DNA of 64,000 nucleotides from Streptomyces ruber (GTDB lineage Bacteria > Actinomycetota > Actinomycetes > Streptomycetales > Streptomycetaceae): NCBI RefSeq assembly GCF_014648075.1, contig NZ_BMQK01000002.1, forward strand, positions 310,001-374,000, read 5' to 3'. The translations under genes were made by a program, and so were the position numbers. Below are positions 18,114 to 27,172 of this stretch, piece after piece. The notes below the pieces were generated by a model. The model made no database searches and was not told the origin of the DNA. It saw nothing but the letters and a program-made list of their open reading frames with translations. Each line of letters starts with the position of its first letter. Position 1 is the first letter of the stretch.

Positions 18114-19565
18114 ATGGGATCCACTTCCGGCACGAGCAATGGTTCCGCAGGCGTCGGCCGCCGCAATCTGCTCAAACGTTCGGCGGCCCTCGGCCTGGTA
18201 TCCGTACCGGCCATGAGTTTCCTGTCCGCCTGTGCCAGCGGCGGGGGCGGCTCGCAGGACAAGGCCAAGGAGGGCAAGAAGACCGAGCAGAACCCGCTGG
18301 GTGTCGACGGGAGCGCCGCGCTGTCCGTCGTCATCTTCGACGGCGGGTTCGGCACCAAGTACGCGACCGACGCCAACGCGGAGTACAAGAAGGCCTTCCC
18401 CGACGCGAAGATCGACTTCCACAGCACCCAGAAGATCCAGTCCGAGCTGCAGCCGAAGTTCAACGGCGGCACCCCGCCGGACCTCATCGACAACTCCGGC
18501 GCCCAGCAGATGGACGTGGGTGTGCTCAGCTCCAAGAAGCAGCTCGCCGACCTCACGCCGCTGCTCGACGCGCCGTCCATCGACGACCCGTCGAAGAAGG
18601 TTCGCGACACGCTGCGCCCGGGCATCGTCGAGATGGGCCGGTTCGACGGCGACCCGGTGTGGACCCTGTACTACGCGTACACCGTCTACGGCGTGTGGTA
18701 CTCGCAGACCGCGCTGGACCGGCTCGACGCGGAGTACCCCGAGGACTGGGACGCGATGCTCGCACTGTGCGCCAAGGCGAAGAAGCAGGGCATCGCCGGC
18801 TGGACGTACGCCGGCAAGTACCCGTACTACGTCCCGTTCTCGCTGTACCCCTTCATCGCCAAGATCGGCGGGCGGGAGGTGCTCGACAGCATCGACAACC
18901 TCGAGCCGAACGCCTGGAAGCATCCGGCCGTCAAGGCCGCCTTCGAGGCGTACTACGAGCTCCAGCGGAAGGGTTACGTCCTCCAGGGCACCCCGGGCAT
19001 CGACCACATCCAGTCGCAGACCGCCTGGGCCAAGGGCGAGGCACTCTTCATCCCGAACGGCTCCTGGGTGGAGAACGAGTCCGCCAGCGTGATCCCGGAC
19101 GACTTCCGGCTCTCCGTGGGCGCGCCCTCCGCCCTGGACGCGTCGGACAAGATGCCGTTCGGCACTCTCTGGGCGTCCGGCGGCGAGCCCTTCATCGTCC
19201 CGGCCCAGGCCAACAACGTGGCGGGCGGCATGGAACAGCTCCGCATCATGCTCGGCGAGACCTCCTCGAAGAACTTCACCGCCCAGGTGAAGTCGCTGTC
19301 GGCGCTCAACGGCGGCACCGACGGCATCGAGCTGACGCCCGGCCTGAAGTCGGCGGTCGCGGCCCTGGACAAGGCCGGCGACAACATCGTGAACCCGCGC
19401 ATCGGCGACTGGTACGTGAAGCTCCAGAAGGAGCAGATCGGCGTCTCCGGGCTCGGCGAGATGATGGCGGGGCGGATCACCCCGGCCGAGGCCATCAAGA
19501 AGATCCAGGACTTCGCGGACGCGACGGCGAAGGACGAGTCCATCAAGCACTACAAGCACCAGTAG
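18114..19565 (+). CDS. ngcE: Sugar ABC transporter substrate-binding lipoprotein, NgcE type
   Basis: A 483-residue extracellular binding protein. It has a Tat-type start (GRRNLLKRSAALG, Arg16-Arg17) ending in a lipobox (LSAC, Cys40), so it is probably exported folded and lipid-anchored. The rest is a family-1 extracellular solute-binding fold. Position next to two permeases and a ROK regulator gene, as in S. coelicolor ngcEFG-rok7B7, points to NgcE, which takes up N-acetylglucosamine or chitobiose. That specificity is inferred from synteny. The ATG at 18114 was chosen because the signal then lies at the start and a GAGGA site precedes it. As in other streptomycete carbohydrate systems no ATPase gene is present; the shared MsiK ATPase would power it. 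Confidence 0.88.
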   Translation: MGSTSGTSNGSAGVGRRNLLKRSAALGLVSVPAMSFLSACASGGGGSQDKAKEGKKTEQNPLGVDGSAALSVVIFDGGFGTKYATDANAEYKKAFPDAKIDFHSTQKIQSELQPKFNGGTPPDLIDNSGAQQMDVGVLSSKKQLADLTPLLDAPSIDDPSKKVRDTLRPGIVEMGRFDGDPVWTLYYAYTVYGVWYSQTALDRLDAEYPEDWDAMLALCAKAKKQGIAGWTYAGKYPYYVPFSLYPFIAKIGGREVLDSIDNLEPNAWKHPAVKAAFEAYYELQRKGYVLQGTPGIDHIQSQTAWAKGEALFIPNGSWVENESASVIPDDFRLSVGAPSALDASDKMPFGTLWASGGEPFIVPAQANNVAGGMEQLRIMLGETSSKNFTAQVKSLSALNGGTDGIELTPGLKSAVAALDKAGDNIVNPRIGDWYVKLQKEQIGVSGLGEMMAGRITPAEAIKKIQDFADATAKDESIKHYKHQ

Positions 19566-19627
19566 CGGCACGTGGCACGGCAGCGTCATCAGCGGCGGCG
19601 GCCGCCAACCGATCGGGGTCGTTGATC

Positions 19628-20551
19628 ATGCAACACGGCAAGTACCGGTTCATCGCGGGGTTCCTGATCGTTCCCCTGGCCTTGTACGCGGTCTTCGTCA
19701 TCTGGCCGTTCGTCCAGGCGATCTACTACTCGTTCACCGACTGGACCGGGCTGAGCCCCGACTTCGCGATGGTTGGCTTCGCCAACTACAGCAGGATGCT
19801 GGGAGACGACGTCTTCTGGAAGTCGCTGCAGCACAGCGTGATCTTCGCGCTGCTGCTGCCGCTGGTGACGCTGGGCCTCGCGCTGTTCTTCGCCTTCATG
19901 CTCAACGTCGGGGGGCGGCGCCGGAAGGGCGCCGCCATCACGGGCGTGCGCGGTTCGGGCTTCTACAAGATCGCATACTTCTTCCCGCAGGTGCTGTCGA
20001 TCGCGATCGTCGCCCTGCTGTTCCAGTTCGCGTACAACCCGAACGACGGCGTGATCAACGGGACGCTGGAGTCGATCGGGTTCGGCGACGTCCGGCCGAA
20101 CTGGCTGGGGGACCCGAACCTGGCCCTGTGGTGCGTGATGGCGGTGCTGCTGTGGAGCACGGTCGGGTTCTTCGTGGTGCTGTTCTCGGCGGGCATGGCC
20201 TCGATCCCCAAGGACTTCTACGAGGCCGCCCTCCTCGACGGCGCCAACCGCTTCACCACCTTCTTCCGGATCACCTTGCCCCTGCTCTGGGACACCGTGC
20301 AGTCCGGCTGGGTCTACATGGGCATCCTGGCCCTCGGCGCCGAGGCCTTCGCCGTCGTGCAGATCATGACGGTCGGCCCCGGCGGCCCCGACTACTCGAC
20401 GAGCGTGCTCCCTCTGTACGTGTACCAATCGGCGTTCCGGGACGCGAACGCCGCCTACGCAACGACGATCGGTGTCGCCCTGCTCATCGTCACGCTGCTG
20501 TTCGCGGCGGTCGTGATGCGGCTGGGCCGGCGCGAGCGGCTGGAGTACTGA
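19628..20551 (+). CDS. ngcF: Sugar ABC permease, NgcF type
   Basis: A 307-residue MalF-type permease with six hydrophobic segments. The coupling loop EAALLDGANRFTTFFRITLPLL matches the EAA consensus (EAA-x3-G-x9-I-x-LP) and contacts the ATPase. It follows ngcE by 62 bases, a gap holding a short GC-rich hairpin that may reduce permease expression relative to the binding protein. Its TGA stop overlaps the ATG of the next permease by one base. It should form the membrane channel with NgcG. Confidence 0.88.
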   Translation: MQHGKYRFIAGFLIVPLALYAVFVIWPFVQAIYYSFTDWTGLSPDFAMVGFANYSRMLGDDVFWKSLQHSVIFALLLPLVTLGLALFFAFMLNVGGRRRKGAAITGVRGSGFYKIAYFFPQVLSIAIVALLFQFAYNPNDGVINGTLESIGFGDVRPNWLGDPNLALWCVMAVLLWSTVGFFVVLFSAGMASIPKDFYEAALLDGANRFTTFFRITLPLLWDTVQSGWVYMGILALGAEAFAVVQIMTVGPGGPDYSTSVLPLYVYQSAFRDANAAYATTIGVALLIVTLLFAAVVMRLGRRERLEY

Positions 20552-21477
20552 TGAAGACCACCGACACCCCGCCGCCCCTGGAGCCGCTCGAGGCCCGCCC
20601 GCAGGCGGCGACGACGGACCCCGCGAAGGAGGAGGCCGCCAGGGGCGGCGAGGGCGGCGGCGTCCTCAACGTCTTCTCGCACGGCATCCTGATCATCTGG
20701 GCGATCATGGTCGTGCTGCCGCTCGTCTGGGCGGTCATCACGTCCTTCAAGGACGACAGCTCCATCTTCAGCTCGCCCTGGTCGCTGCCGGACCGGCTGC
20801 ACTTCGAGAACTGGTCGCGCGCCTGGTCGCAGGCCCACATGAGCGACTACTTCGGCAACACGCTGATCGTGGTGAGCTGTTCGCTGGTCGGCACGCTGGT
20901 GCTGGGCTCGATGGCGGCGTACGTGCTGGCCCGCTTCGAGTTCCCGGGCAACCGCCTCGTCTACTTCCTCTTCGTGGGCGGCATGAGCTTCCCGGTCATG
21001 CTCGCCCTGGTCCCGCTGTTCTACGTGCTCAGCAATATGAGCCTGCTGAACACCCTGCCGGGCCTGATCCTCGTCTACATCGCCTACTCACTCCCGTTCA
21101 CGGTGTTCTTCCTGACCTCGTTCTTCAGGACGCTGCCGACGTCGATCGCCGAGGCCGCGTTCGTCGACGGCGCCTCGCACACCCGGACGTTCTTCCAGAT
21201 CATGCTGCCGATGGCCAAGCCCGGCCTGATCAGCGTGGGCATCTTCAACTTCCTCGGCCAGTGGAACCAGTACATGCTGCCGACGGTCCTGAACACGGAC
21301 CCGGACAAGAAGGTGCTCTCCCAGGGCCTGGTCGAACTGGCCACCAGCCAGGGCTACAAGGGTGACTGGTCGGGCCTGTTCGCGGGCCTGGTGATGGCGA
21401 TGCTGCCGGTGCTGGCCGCGTACATCCTGTTCCAGCGGCAGGTGGTGCAGGGGCTGACCGCGGGGGCGCTGAAGTAA
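20551..21477 (+). CDS. ngcG: Sugar ABC permease, NgcG type
   Basis: A 308-residue MalG-type permease. A polar N-terminal region of about 40 residues precedes six membrane helices. The EAA loop is EAAFVDGASHTRTFFQIMLP. The start overlaps the ngcF stop (TGATG), indicating translational coupling. It ends the ngcEFG operon, followed at once by a hairpin terminator. An upstream in-frame extension to 20128 is antisense-free shadow of ngcF and is rejected. Confidence 0.88.
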   Translation: MKTTDTPPPLEPLEARPQAATTDPAKEEAARGGEGGGVLNVFSHGILIIWAIMVVLPLVWAVITSFKDDSSIFSSPWSLPDRLHFENWSRAWSQAHMSDYFGNTLIVVSCSLVGTLVLGSMAAYVLARFEFPGNRLVYFLFVGGMSFPVMLALVPLFYVLSNMSLLNTLPGLILVYIAYSLPFTVFFLTSFFRTLPTSIAEAAFVDGASHTRTFFQIMLPMAKPGLISVGIFNFLGQWNQYMLPTVLNTDPDKKVLSQGLVELATSQGYKGDWSGLFAGLVMAMLPVLAAYILFQRQVVQGLTAGALK

Positions 21478-21486
21478 GGCCGCGTT

Positions 21487-21526
21487 GAGGGGCGGTAGGG
21501 AGCGCGAAGGCTCCTTACCGCCCCTC
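21487..21526. terminator. Terminator after ngcEFG
   Basis: GAGGGGCGGTAGGGAGC pairs with GCTCCTTACCGCCCCTC (one wobble) around a six-base loop, starting 10 bases after the ngcG stop. Confidence 0.85.
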
Positions 21527-22151
21527 TGCCGTCTCGGCTCGACGCGCACAGGCGGGTGCCGTCGAACGCGCCGGCAGCATCGTCGTCGTCAACGTCCCGT
21601 TGAGCCCCGCGGAGACAGCCGAGCTCCTCGCGCGCACGCCCGCGTCGCCGTCAGTTCCTTGGGTGAGCGACAGTGCTCGCACCGTCGGCCGAGTACATCC
21701 TGACTCCCCAGGTAGTCACCGTGCCCAGTCCGTCGACGCTTACGGATACCCACGCGGGCAGCGTTCTTTCGGGGACGGGGACGGGGACGGGGACGGGGAC
21801 GGGGACGGGGACGGGGACGGGGACGAGGGCGGGGGTGGGGACGGGGACGGAGTCGAGGGCGAGGGGGTCGAACGGCGGGTGCGGTCCGCTGCCGGTGGCC
21901 GCCTTCCCCGTGGACCGGGCGGGTGGCGGGGCGCCGGGCCGGGCGGCCGGGCCGTGGCCGCGCTCACCGGAGTGCGTATTGCCGCAGGCAGGGGCGGCAA
22001 TTCACCAGCACACCACCCATTTGCTCACGGGAGCGGAGTCACCTCTTGCTCAACCTCTTGACGGGAGGCAACCCGAACGGCTCAGCTTAGAGTTCACTAG
22101 TTGGACATACGCGGGGCCTCATCGAAGCGGCCTCGGGCGCGGGAGGTCGTC
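21527..22151. other. Intergenic region between ngcG and the ROK gene
   Basis: About 620 bases without a convincing gene. Its centre is a GGGGAC microsatellite, listed separately. Open frames through it are Gly/Asp-repeat artefacts. The promoter of the ROK gene should lie in the AT-richer end around 22060-22120. Confidence 0.6.
21771..21824. repeat. GGGGAC hexanucleotide microsatellite, 9 units
   Basis: Nine perfect GGGGAC units, followed to about 21850 by degenerate units (GAGGGC, GGGGGT, then two more GGGGAC). Copy number is likely to vary between strains. No coding role is visible. Confidence 0.85.
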
Positions 22152-23351
22152 GTGGAGACTCCAGGGTCGCAGTCGTCGCTGCACCGGGCCAACCTCGAGC
22201 GGGTGGTACGGGCCGTGCGGCTCGCCGGTTCGCTCACGCAGGCGGAGATCGCGAGGACGACGGGCCTGTCCGCGGCGACGGTCTCCAACATCGTGCGCGA
22301 GCTGAGGGAGGGCGGGACCGTCGAGGTCACACCGACCTCGGCGGGTGGCCGCCGGGCCCGTGCCGTCTCGCTGAGCGGGGACGCCGGCATCGTGATCGGC
22401 GTCGACTTCGGGCACACGCATTTGCGCGTCGCGGTCGGGAACCTCGCCCACCAGGTGCTGGCCGAGGAGTCCGAGCCGCTCGACGTGGACGCGTCCGCCG
22501 CGCAGGGCTTCGACCGGGCCGAGCAGCTCGTCAACCGGCTCATCGAGGCCACCGGCGTGGACCGCGCCAAGATCGCGGGCGTGGGCCTCGGTGTGCCCGG
22601 CCCGATCGACGTGGAGTCCGGCACCCTCGGCTCCACCTCCATCCTGCCGGGCTGGAGCGGCACCCGGCCCGCCGAGGAGCTGCGCGGGCGGCTCGGCGTG
22701 CCCGTGCACGTCGACAACGACGCCAACCTGGGCGCCCTGGGCGAGCTGGTGTGGGGGAGCGGCCGGGGGGTCAGGGACCTGGCGTACATCAAGGTCGCGA
22801 GCGGTGTCGGCGCCGGGCTGGTGATCGACGGGCGGATCTACCGGGGGCCCGGCGGCACGGCGGGAGAGATCGGTCACATCACGCTGGACGAGTCGGGACC
22901 GGTGTGCCGCTGCGGCAACCGCGGCTGCCTGGAGACCTTCACGGCCGCGCGGTACGTGCTGCCGCTCCTGACGCCCAGTCACGGCACCGACCTGACCATG
23001 GAAGGCGTGGTGAGGCTGGGGCGGAACGGCGACCCGGGGTGCCGTCGCGTGATCGCGGACGTCGGCCGGCACATCGGCAGCGGGGTCGCCAACCTCTGCA
23101 ACCTGCTGAACCCCAGCCGGGTGGTGCTCGGCGGCGACCTCGCCGAGGCCGGTGAGCTGGTCCTCGGACCCATCAGGGAGTCCGTCGGACGGTACGCGAT
23201 CCCCAGCGCCGCCCGGCATCTGTCGGTGCTGCCGGGGGCGCTCGGGGGCCGGGCCGAGGTGCTCGGGGCCCTCGCGCTGGCGCTCAGCGAGATGGGCGAT
23301 TCGACACTTTTGGACGGCACGTCACCCGCAGTCACCCCTGCCTTCACTTAG
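22152..23351 (+). CDS. rok7B7: ROK-family transcriptional regulator, Rok7B7 type
   Basis: A 399-residue regulator. It has an N-terminal winged helix-turn-helix (LTQAEIARTTGLSAATVSNIV, about 30-70) and a C-terminal ROK sugar-kinase-like domain with GVDFGHTHLRVAVG, GVPGPID and the zinc motif CRCGNRGCLE. The GTG at 22152 follows GGGAGG by 5 bases; a longer frame from 22101 is open but less likely. In S. coelicolor the orthologous gene lies in the same place, between ngcEFG and xylFGH, and affects xylose use, carbon catabolite repression and antibiotic production. The kinase-like domain probably senses a sugar or sugar phosphate. An inverted repeat between this gene and xylF is a candidate target. 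Confidence 0.88.
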   Translation: METPGSQSSLHRANLERVVRAVRLAGSLTQAEIARTTGLSAATVSNIVRELREGGTVEVTPTSAGGRRARAVSLSGDAGIVIGVDFGHTHLRVAVGNLAHQVLAEESEPLDVDASAAQGFDRAEQLVNRLIEATGVDRAKIAGVGLGVPGPIDVESGTLGSTSILPGWSGTRPAEELRGRLGVPVHVDNDANLGALGELVWGSGRGVRDLAYIKVASGVGAGLVIDGRIYRGPGGTAGEIGHITLDESGPVCRCGNRGCLETFTAARYVLPLLTPSHGTDLTMEGVVRLGRNGDPGCRRVIADVGRHIGSGVANLCNLLNPSRVVLGGDLAEAGELVLGPIRESVGRYAIPSAARHLSVLPGALGGRAEVLGALALALSEMGDSTLLDGTSPAVTPAFT

Positions 23352-23358
23352 AGAACGT

Positions 23359-23374
23359 ATGGCACCGTTGCCAT
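23359..23374. promoter_or_regulatory. Inverted repeat ATGGCA-CCGT-TGCCAT before xylF
   Basis: 6-bp arms with AACG and CGTT extensions on either side, 8 bases after the ROK stop. It is followed by a TTGACG element (23394-23399) and a possible -10 around 23417. It is a good candidate operator for the adjacent ROK regulator or another sugar regulator. Confidence 0.45.
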
Positions 23375-23472
23375 CTCGTTAAGGATTTACTTCTTGACGT
23401 CGCACGCGTGGCCGAGTTGACTTCCAGCCACCTCGGCCGCAACGACGCGGCCATGTCAGGGAGGTTTCTGAA

Positions 23473-24582
23473 GTGAACACGCGTATGCGTCGTGCCGCTG
23501 TTGCCGTTGCCACCGCCGCGATGGCCGTCTCGCTCGCCGCCTGTGGCAGCGCCGAGGAGGCGGGCGGCGACAGCGAGTCCGCCGCCGCTCCCAAGGGCGA
23601 CGACCTCAAGATCGGCCTGCTCCTTCCCGAGAACAAGACCGCTCGGTACGAGAAGTTCGACAAGCCCCTGATCGAGAAGAAGATCAAGGAGCTCACGAAC
23701 AACAAGGCCGAGGTCCTGTACAACAACGCGCGGCAGGACGCCAACCTGCAGAGCCAGCAGGTGGACACGATGGTCACCAACAAGGTGGACGTGCTCATCC
23801 TGGACGCGGTGGACGCCAAGGCCATCAAGAACTCGGTGCAGAAGGCGAAGGAGGCCGGTATCCCGGTCGTCGCCTACGACCGCCTCGCCGAGGGGCCGAT
23901 CAGCGCTTACACCTCCTTCGACAACGAGGAAGTCGGCCGCACCCAGGGCGAGGCCCTGCTCAAGGCCCTGGGCGACAAGGCCGCCGACAGCCAGATCGTC
24001 ATGATGAACGGGGCGATCACCGACCCGAACGCCAAGCAGTACAAGGACGGCGCCCACTCCGTCCTCGACGGCAAGGTCAAGATCGGCCGCGAGTTCGACA
24101 CCAAGGAGTGGTCGCCGGACAACGCCAACGCCAACATGGAGTCGGCGATCTCGGCGCTCGGCAAGGACAAGATCGCCGGTGTCCTCTCCGCCAACGACGG
24201 CATGGCCGGCGGCATCATCACCGCCCTCAAGGCCGCCGGCGTCGCGGACATCCCGGTCACCGGCCAGGACGCCGAGCTCGCGGCCGTGCAGCGCGTCATC
24301 ACCGGCGAGCAGTACATGAGCGTGTACAAGTCCTACCCGCAGGAGGCCGCAATGGCCGCCGAGATGGCGGTCGCCCTCGGCAAGGGCGAGGACCTCGGCT
24401 CCATCGCCAAGGACAAGGTCTCCAGCGAGAGCGCCAAGGACGTCCCGGCGGTGCTCGTCCCGGTCGTCTCCCTGACCAAGGAGAACGTCAACGACACCGT
24501 CATCAAGGACGGCATCTACACCGTCGCCGAGATCTGCTCGGACAAGTACAAGTCGGCCTGCGCCGAGCTCGGCCTCGAGTAG
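23473..24582 (+). CDS. xylF: Xylose-type ABC substrate-binding lipoprotein
   Basis: A 369-residue periplasmic-binding-protein type 1 (RbsB/XylF class) lipoprotein. A basic start and hydrophobic run end in lipobox SLAAC with Cys24, followed by a Ser/Ala/Gly linker. Typical elements are KIGLLLPENKTARYEKF, a VDVLILDAVDAKAI segment and the ligand-site region SANDGMAGGIITAL. GTG start with GGGAGG eight bases upstream. It binds the sugar and delivers it to XylH/XylG. It is separated from xylG by an unusual 494-base gap filled with hairpin repeats, likely to uncouple high binding-protein expression from the transporter core. Xylose specificity rests on synteny with S. coelicolor xylFGH. Confidence 0.9.
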   Translation: MNTRMRRAAVAVATAAMAVSLAACGSAEEAGGDSESAAAPKGDDLKIGLLLPENKTARYEKFDKPLIEKKIKELTNNKAEVLYNNARQDANLQSQQVDTMVTNKVDVLILDAVDAKAIKNSVQKAKEAGIPVVAYDRLAEGPISAYTSFDNEEVGRTQGEALLKALGDKAADSQIVMMNGAITDPNAKQYKDGAHSVLDGKVKIGREFDTKEWSPDNANANMESAISALGKDKIAGVLSANDGMAGGIITALKAAGVADIPVTGQDAELAAVQRVITGEQYMSVYKSYPQEAAMAAEMAVALGKGEDLGSIAKDKVSSESAKDVPAVLVPVVSLTKENVNDTVIKDGIYTVAEICSDKYKSACAELGLE

Positions 24583-25076
24583 GTCCCGGCTCACGTCGCC
24601 CCACCCGTACGGGAGTTCACCGGCCCGGCCCGCCGCGACCGGCCGAGCCCACCGGCTCCCGCACGGAGGACGGCTCCCGTACGGGTCCGGCCCGTGACGG
24701 GTACGGTCCCGCGACGGGTACGGTCCCGTGACGGAACCGGCTCCGCGACGGGTACGGTCCCGCGACGGAACCGGCTCCGCGACGGGTACGGTCCCGCGAC
24801 GGAACCGGCTCCGCGACGGGTACGGTCCCGCGACGGAACCGGCTCCGTGACGGGTACGGCCCATGACGGGTCCGGCCCGCGACGGGCGGCACGCGACAGG
24901 TCCCGCACACGCGGCCGGGGCCCGGTGACCCACCGGCCCCGTCCGCCCACAGCTCCTCCGGCGCCCCGTGTTCACCAGCCCCGCAAAGCTCGTCCGGGGC
25001 GCCGGACGGAACTCCCCCCCCATACTTTTCTCAGCACAACCTCCCGCCGGTTCAGGCGGCGAAGGAGATGGTTCAC
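24583..25076. other. Long xylF-xylG spacer
   Basis: 494 bases inside the operon with no supported gene. Most of it is the hairpin minisatellite, listed separately. The last 60 bases carry CATACTTTT (around 25021), which could be a -10 for an internal promoter, and the GAAGGAG site of xylG. Confidence 0.65.
24680..24880. repeat. 17-bp tandem repeat array of small hairpins
   Basis: Two alternating 17-bp units fill the xylF-xylG spacer: A is GACGGGTACGGTCCCGC and B is GACGGAACCGGCTCCGC. Exact or one-base-off copies run from 24696 to 24848 in the order A-A-B-A-B-A-B-A-B, with degenerate 16-bp copies at both ends. Each unit is a mini-hairpin: A has CGGG/CCCG and B has CGGA/TCCG. The stem bases that differ between units change together, so pairing is preserved. 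This suggests selection for RNA structure, such as transcript stabilisation or attenuation between xylF and xylG. Confidence 0.75.
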
Positions 25077-25859
25077 GTGTCCGCTACGCCCGTGCTGGCG
25101 TTGCGCGGGGTCTCCAAGCGGTTCGGTGCCGTACAGGCGCTCACCGACGTCACGCTCGAGATCCACGCCGGTGAGGTGGTCGCCCTGGTCGGCGACAACG
25201 GCGCCGGAAAGTCCACGCTGGTCAAGACGATCGCCGGCGTGCACCCCATCGATGAGGGCGTCATCGAGTGGGAGGGCAGGCCGGTCACGGTCAACAAGCC
25301 GCACGACGCCCAGAACCTCGGCATCGCGACGGTCTACCAGGACCTCGCGCTGTGCGACAACATCGACGTCGTCGGCAACCTCTTCCTCGGCCGCGAGATC
25401 AAGCGGCGCGGCGTCCTCGACGAGGTCGAGATGGAGCGGCGCGCCCGCGACCTGCTCACCACCCTCTCGATCCGCATCCCGAGCGTCCGCATCCCGATCG
25501 CCTCGCTCTCCGGCGGCCAGCGCCAGACCGTGGCCATCGCCCGCTCCATGCTCGGCGAGCCCAAGCTGGTCATCCTCGACGAGCCCACCGCGGCCCTCGG
25601 CGTCGAGCAGACCGCCCAGGTCCTCGACCTGGTCGAGCGGCTGCGCGAGCGCGGCCACGCGGTCATCCTCATCAGCCACAACATGGCCGACGTCAAGGCC
25701 GTCGCCGACAAGGTGGCGGTGCTGCGCCTCGGCCGCAACAACGGCGTCTTCGAGGTCGCGACGACCTCGCAGGAGGAGATCATCTCCGCCATCACCGGCG
25801 CCACCGACAACGCCGTGACCCGCCGTGCGGCGCGCACGAACGGGGAGGTCAGCAAGTGA
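25077..25859 (+). CDS. xylG: Xylose-type ABC transporter ATP-binding protein, single domain
   Basis: A 260-residue ATPase. Walker A is GDNGAGKST, the signature LSGGQRQTVAIA and Walker B LVILDEPTAALG. It has only one nucleotide-binding domain, whereas E. coli-type XylG or RbsA has two, so it probably acts as a homodimer. The GTG at 25077 follows AAGGAG by 9 bases; the ATG at 25068 abuts the site and is less likely. Its last four bases overlap the start of xylH (GTGA), so the two are coupled. It energises import through XylH. Confidence 0.92.
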   Translation: MSATPVLALRGVSKRFGAVQALTDVTLEIHAGEVVALVGDNGAGKSTLVKTIAGVHPIDEGVIEWEGRPVTVNKPHDAQNLGIATVYQDLALCDNIDVVGNLFLGREIKRRGVLDEVEMERRARDLLTTLSIRIPSVRIPIASLSGGQRQTVAIARSMLGEPKLVILDEPTAALGVEQTAQVLDLVERLRERGHAVILISHNMADVKAVADKVAVLRLGRNNGVFEVATTSQEEIISAITGATDNAVTRRAARTNGEVSK

Positions 25860-27151
25860 GCACCGACAAGGCCTCGACGAAGCCGCAGAAGACGGCCACC
25901 GTCGAGAACACCGAGGCCGCGGCCGCCGCGGTCACCGCCGTCGACCCCCGCCTCCTCGTCCGCGAGCAGGGTCTCGCGGGCTACCTGGACGAGTTCAAGC
26001 GCAAGATGCGCGCCGGTGAACTGGGCTCCATCCCGGTCGTCGTCGGCCTGATCGTCATCTGCGTCGTCTTCCAGAGCCTGAACTCCGCGTTCCTCTCCGC
26101 GGAGAACCTGAGCAACATCACCATCACGATGGTCGGCACCGGCATGATCTCCGTCGGCATCGTCTTCGTGCTGCTGCTCGGTGAGATCGACCTCTCCGTC
26201 GGCTCGGTCAGCGGCGCGGCCAGCGCCCTCGCCGCCGTGCTCGCCGTCAACCAGGGCTGGCCCGAGTGGCTCGCGGTCCTCGCCGCCATCGCGGGCGGCG
26301 CCGCCTTCGGCGCCCTGCACGGCTTCTTCTTCGCGGTGCTCGGCGCGCCCGCCTTCGCGGTCACCCTGGCCGGTCTGCTCTTCTGGCTGGGCTTCATGCT
26401 CCAGACGCTGGGCGAGAACGGCACCATCAACCTCGACAGCGACGGCCTGATCGGCCAGCTCACCACGTACCACTTCTCGGACATCGCCGCCGCCTACGGC
26501 CTGGCCGCCGTGGTGACCGCCGTGTTCTTCCTCACGGGCTTCCTCGGCAACCGCCGCCGCGAGGCCGCGGGCGTCCCGTCCCGCCCGATGAGCGACCTGG
26601 TCCTGCGCACGGTGCTGCTCGCGGTGGTCTCCTTCGCCGCGGCGTTCATGTACAACCAGTACAAGGGCCTGCCGCTGGCCACGGTGATCTTCCTGGTGTT
26701 CCTGGTCGCCACCGACTTCCTGCTCCGCCGCACCTCGTACGGCCGCAAGGTCTTCGCGCTCGGCGGCAGCGTCGAGGCGTCCCGGCGCGCGGGCATCAAC
26801 GTCACCGCGATCCGGATCTCGGTCTTCGCGATCTCCGGCGGTTTCGCGGCCATGGGCGGTCTCTTCCTGGCCTCGAAGATCGCCTCGGCGAACCAGAGCG
26901 CCGGCGCCGGTGACCTGCTGATGAACGCGATCGCGGCGGCCGTCATCGGCGGCACGAGCCTCTTCGGCGGCCGGGGCCGCACCTGGAACGCGCTCCTCGG
27001 TGTCATGGTGATCGTCTCGATCCAGTACGGCCTCCAGCTGGAGTCCATCGCCGAGCCGGTCAAGTACATGATCACCGCGGCGGTGCTGCTCACGACGGTG
27101 GTCATCGACTCCGTCACCCGCAAGACCCAGAAGACGGCCGGCCGCGCCTAG
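25856..27151 (+). CDS. xylH: Xylose-type ABC permease
   Basis: A 431-residue permease of the RbsC/XylH (BPD_transp_2) family with about ten membrane segments after a roughly 50-residue cytosolic lead. Recognisable parts are LLGEIDLSVGSVSG, the FALGGSVEASRRAGINV loop that contacts the ATPase, and AAVIGGTSLFGGRG. The GTG start overlaps xylG by four bases. It is the last gene of the operon and is followed by a perfect 15-bp hairpin. Confidence 0.92.
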   Translation: MSTDKASTKPQKTATVENTEAAAAAVTAVDPRLLVREQGLAGYLDEFKRKMRAGELGSIPVVVGLIVICVVFQSLNSAFLSAENLSNITITMVGTGMISVGIVFVLLLGEIDLSVGSVSGAASALAAVLAVNQGWPEWLAVLAAIAGGAAFGALHGFFFAVLGAPAFAVTLAGLLFWLGFMLQTLGENGTINLDSDGLIGQLTTYHFSDIAAAYGLAAVVTAVFFLTGFLGNRRREAAGVPSRPMSDLVLRTVLLAVVSFAAAFMYNQYKGLPLATVIFLVFLVATDFLLRRTSYGRKVFALGGSVEASRRAGINVTAIRISVFAISGGFAAMGGLFLASKIASANQSAGAGDLLMNAIAAAVIGGTSLFGGRGRTWNALLGVMVIVSIQYGLQLESIAEPVKYMITAAVLLTTVVIDSVTRKTQKTAGRA

Positions 27152-27172
27152 CGCCGGCGTCCTCTTCCGGCC

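Noticed and set aside
24680-24880. CRISPR array
   Set aside because: Units of 17 bp are directly adjacent with no unique spacers, and no cas genes are in the window.
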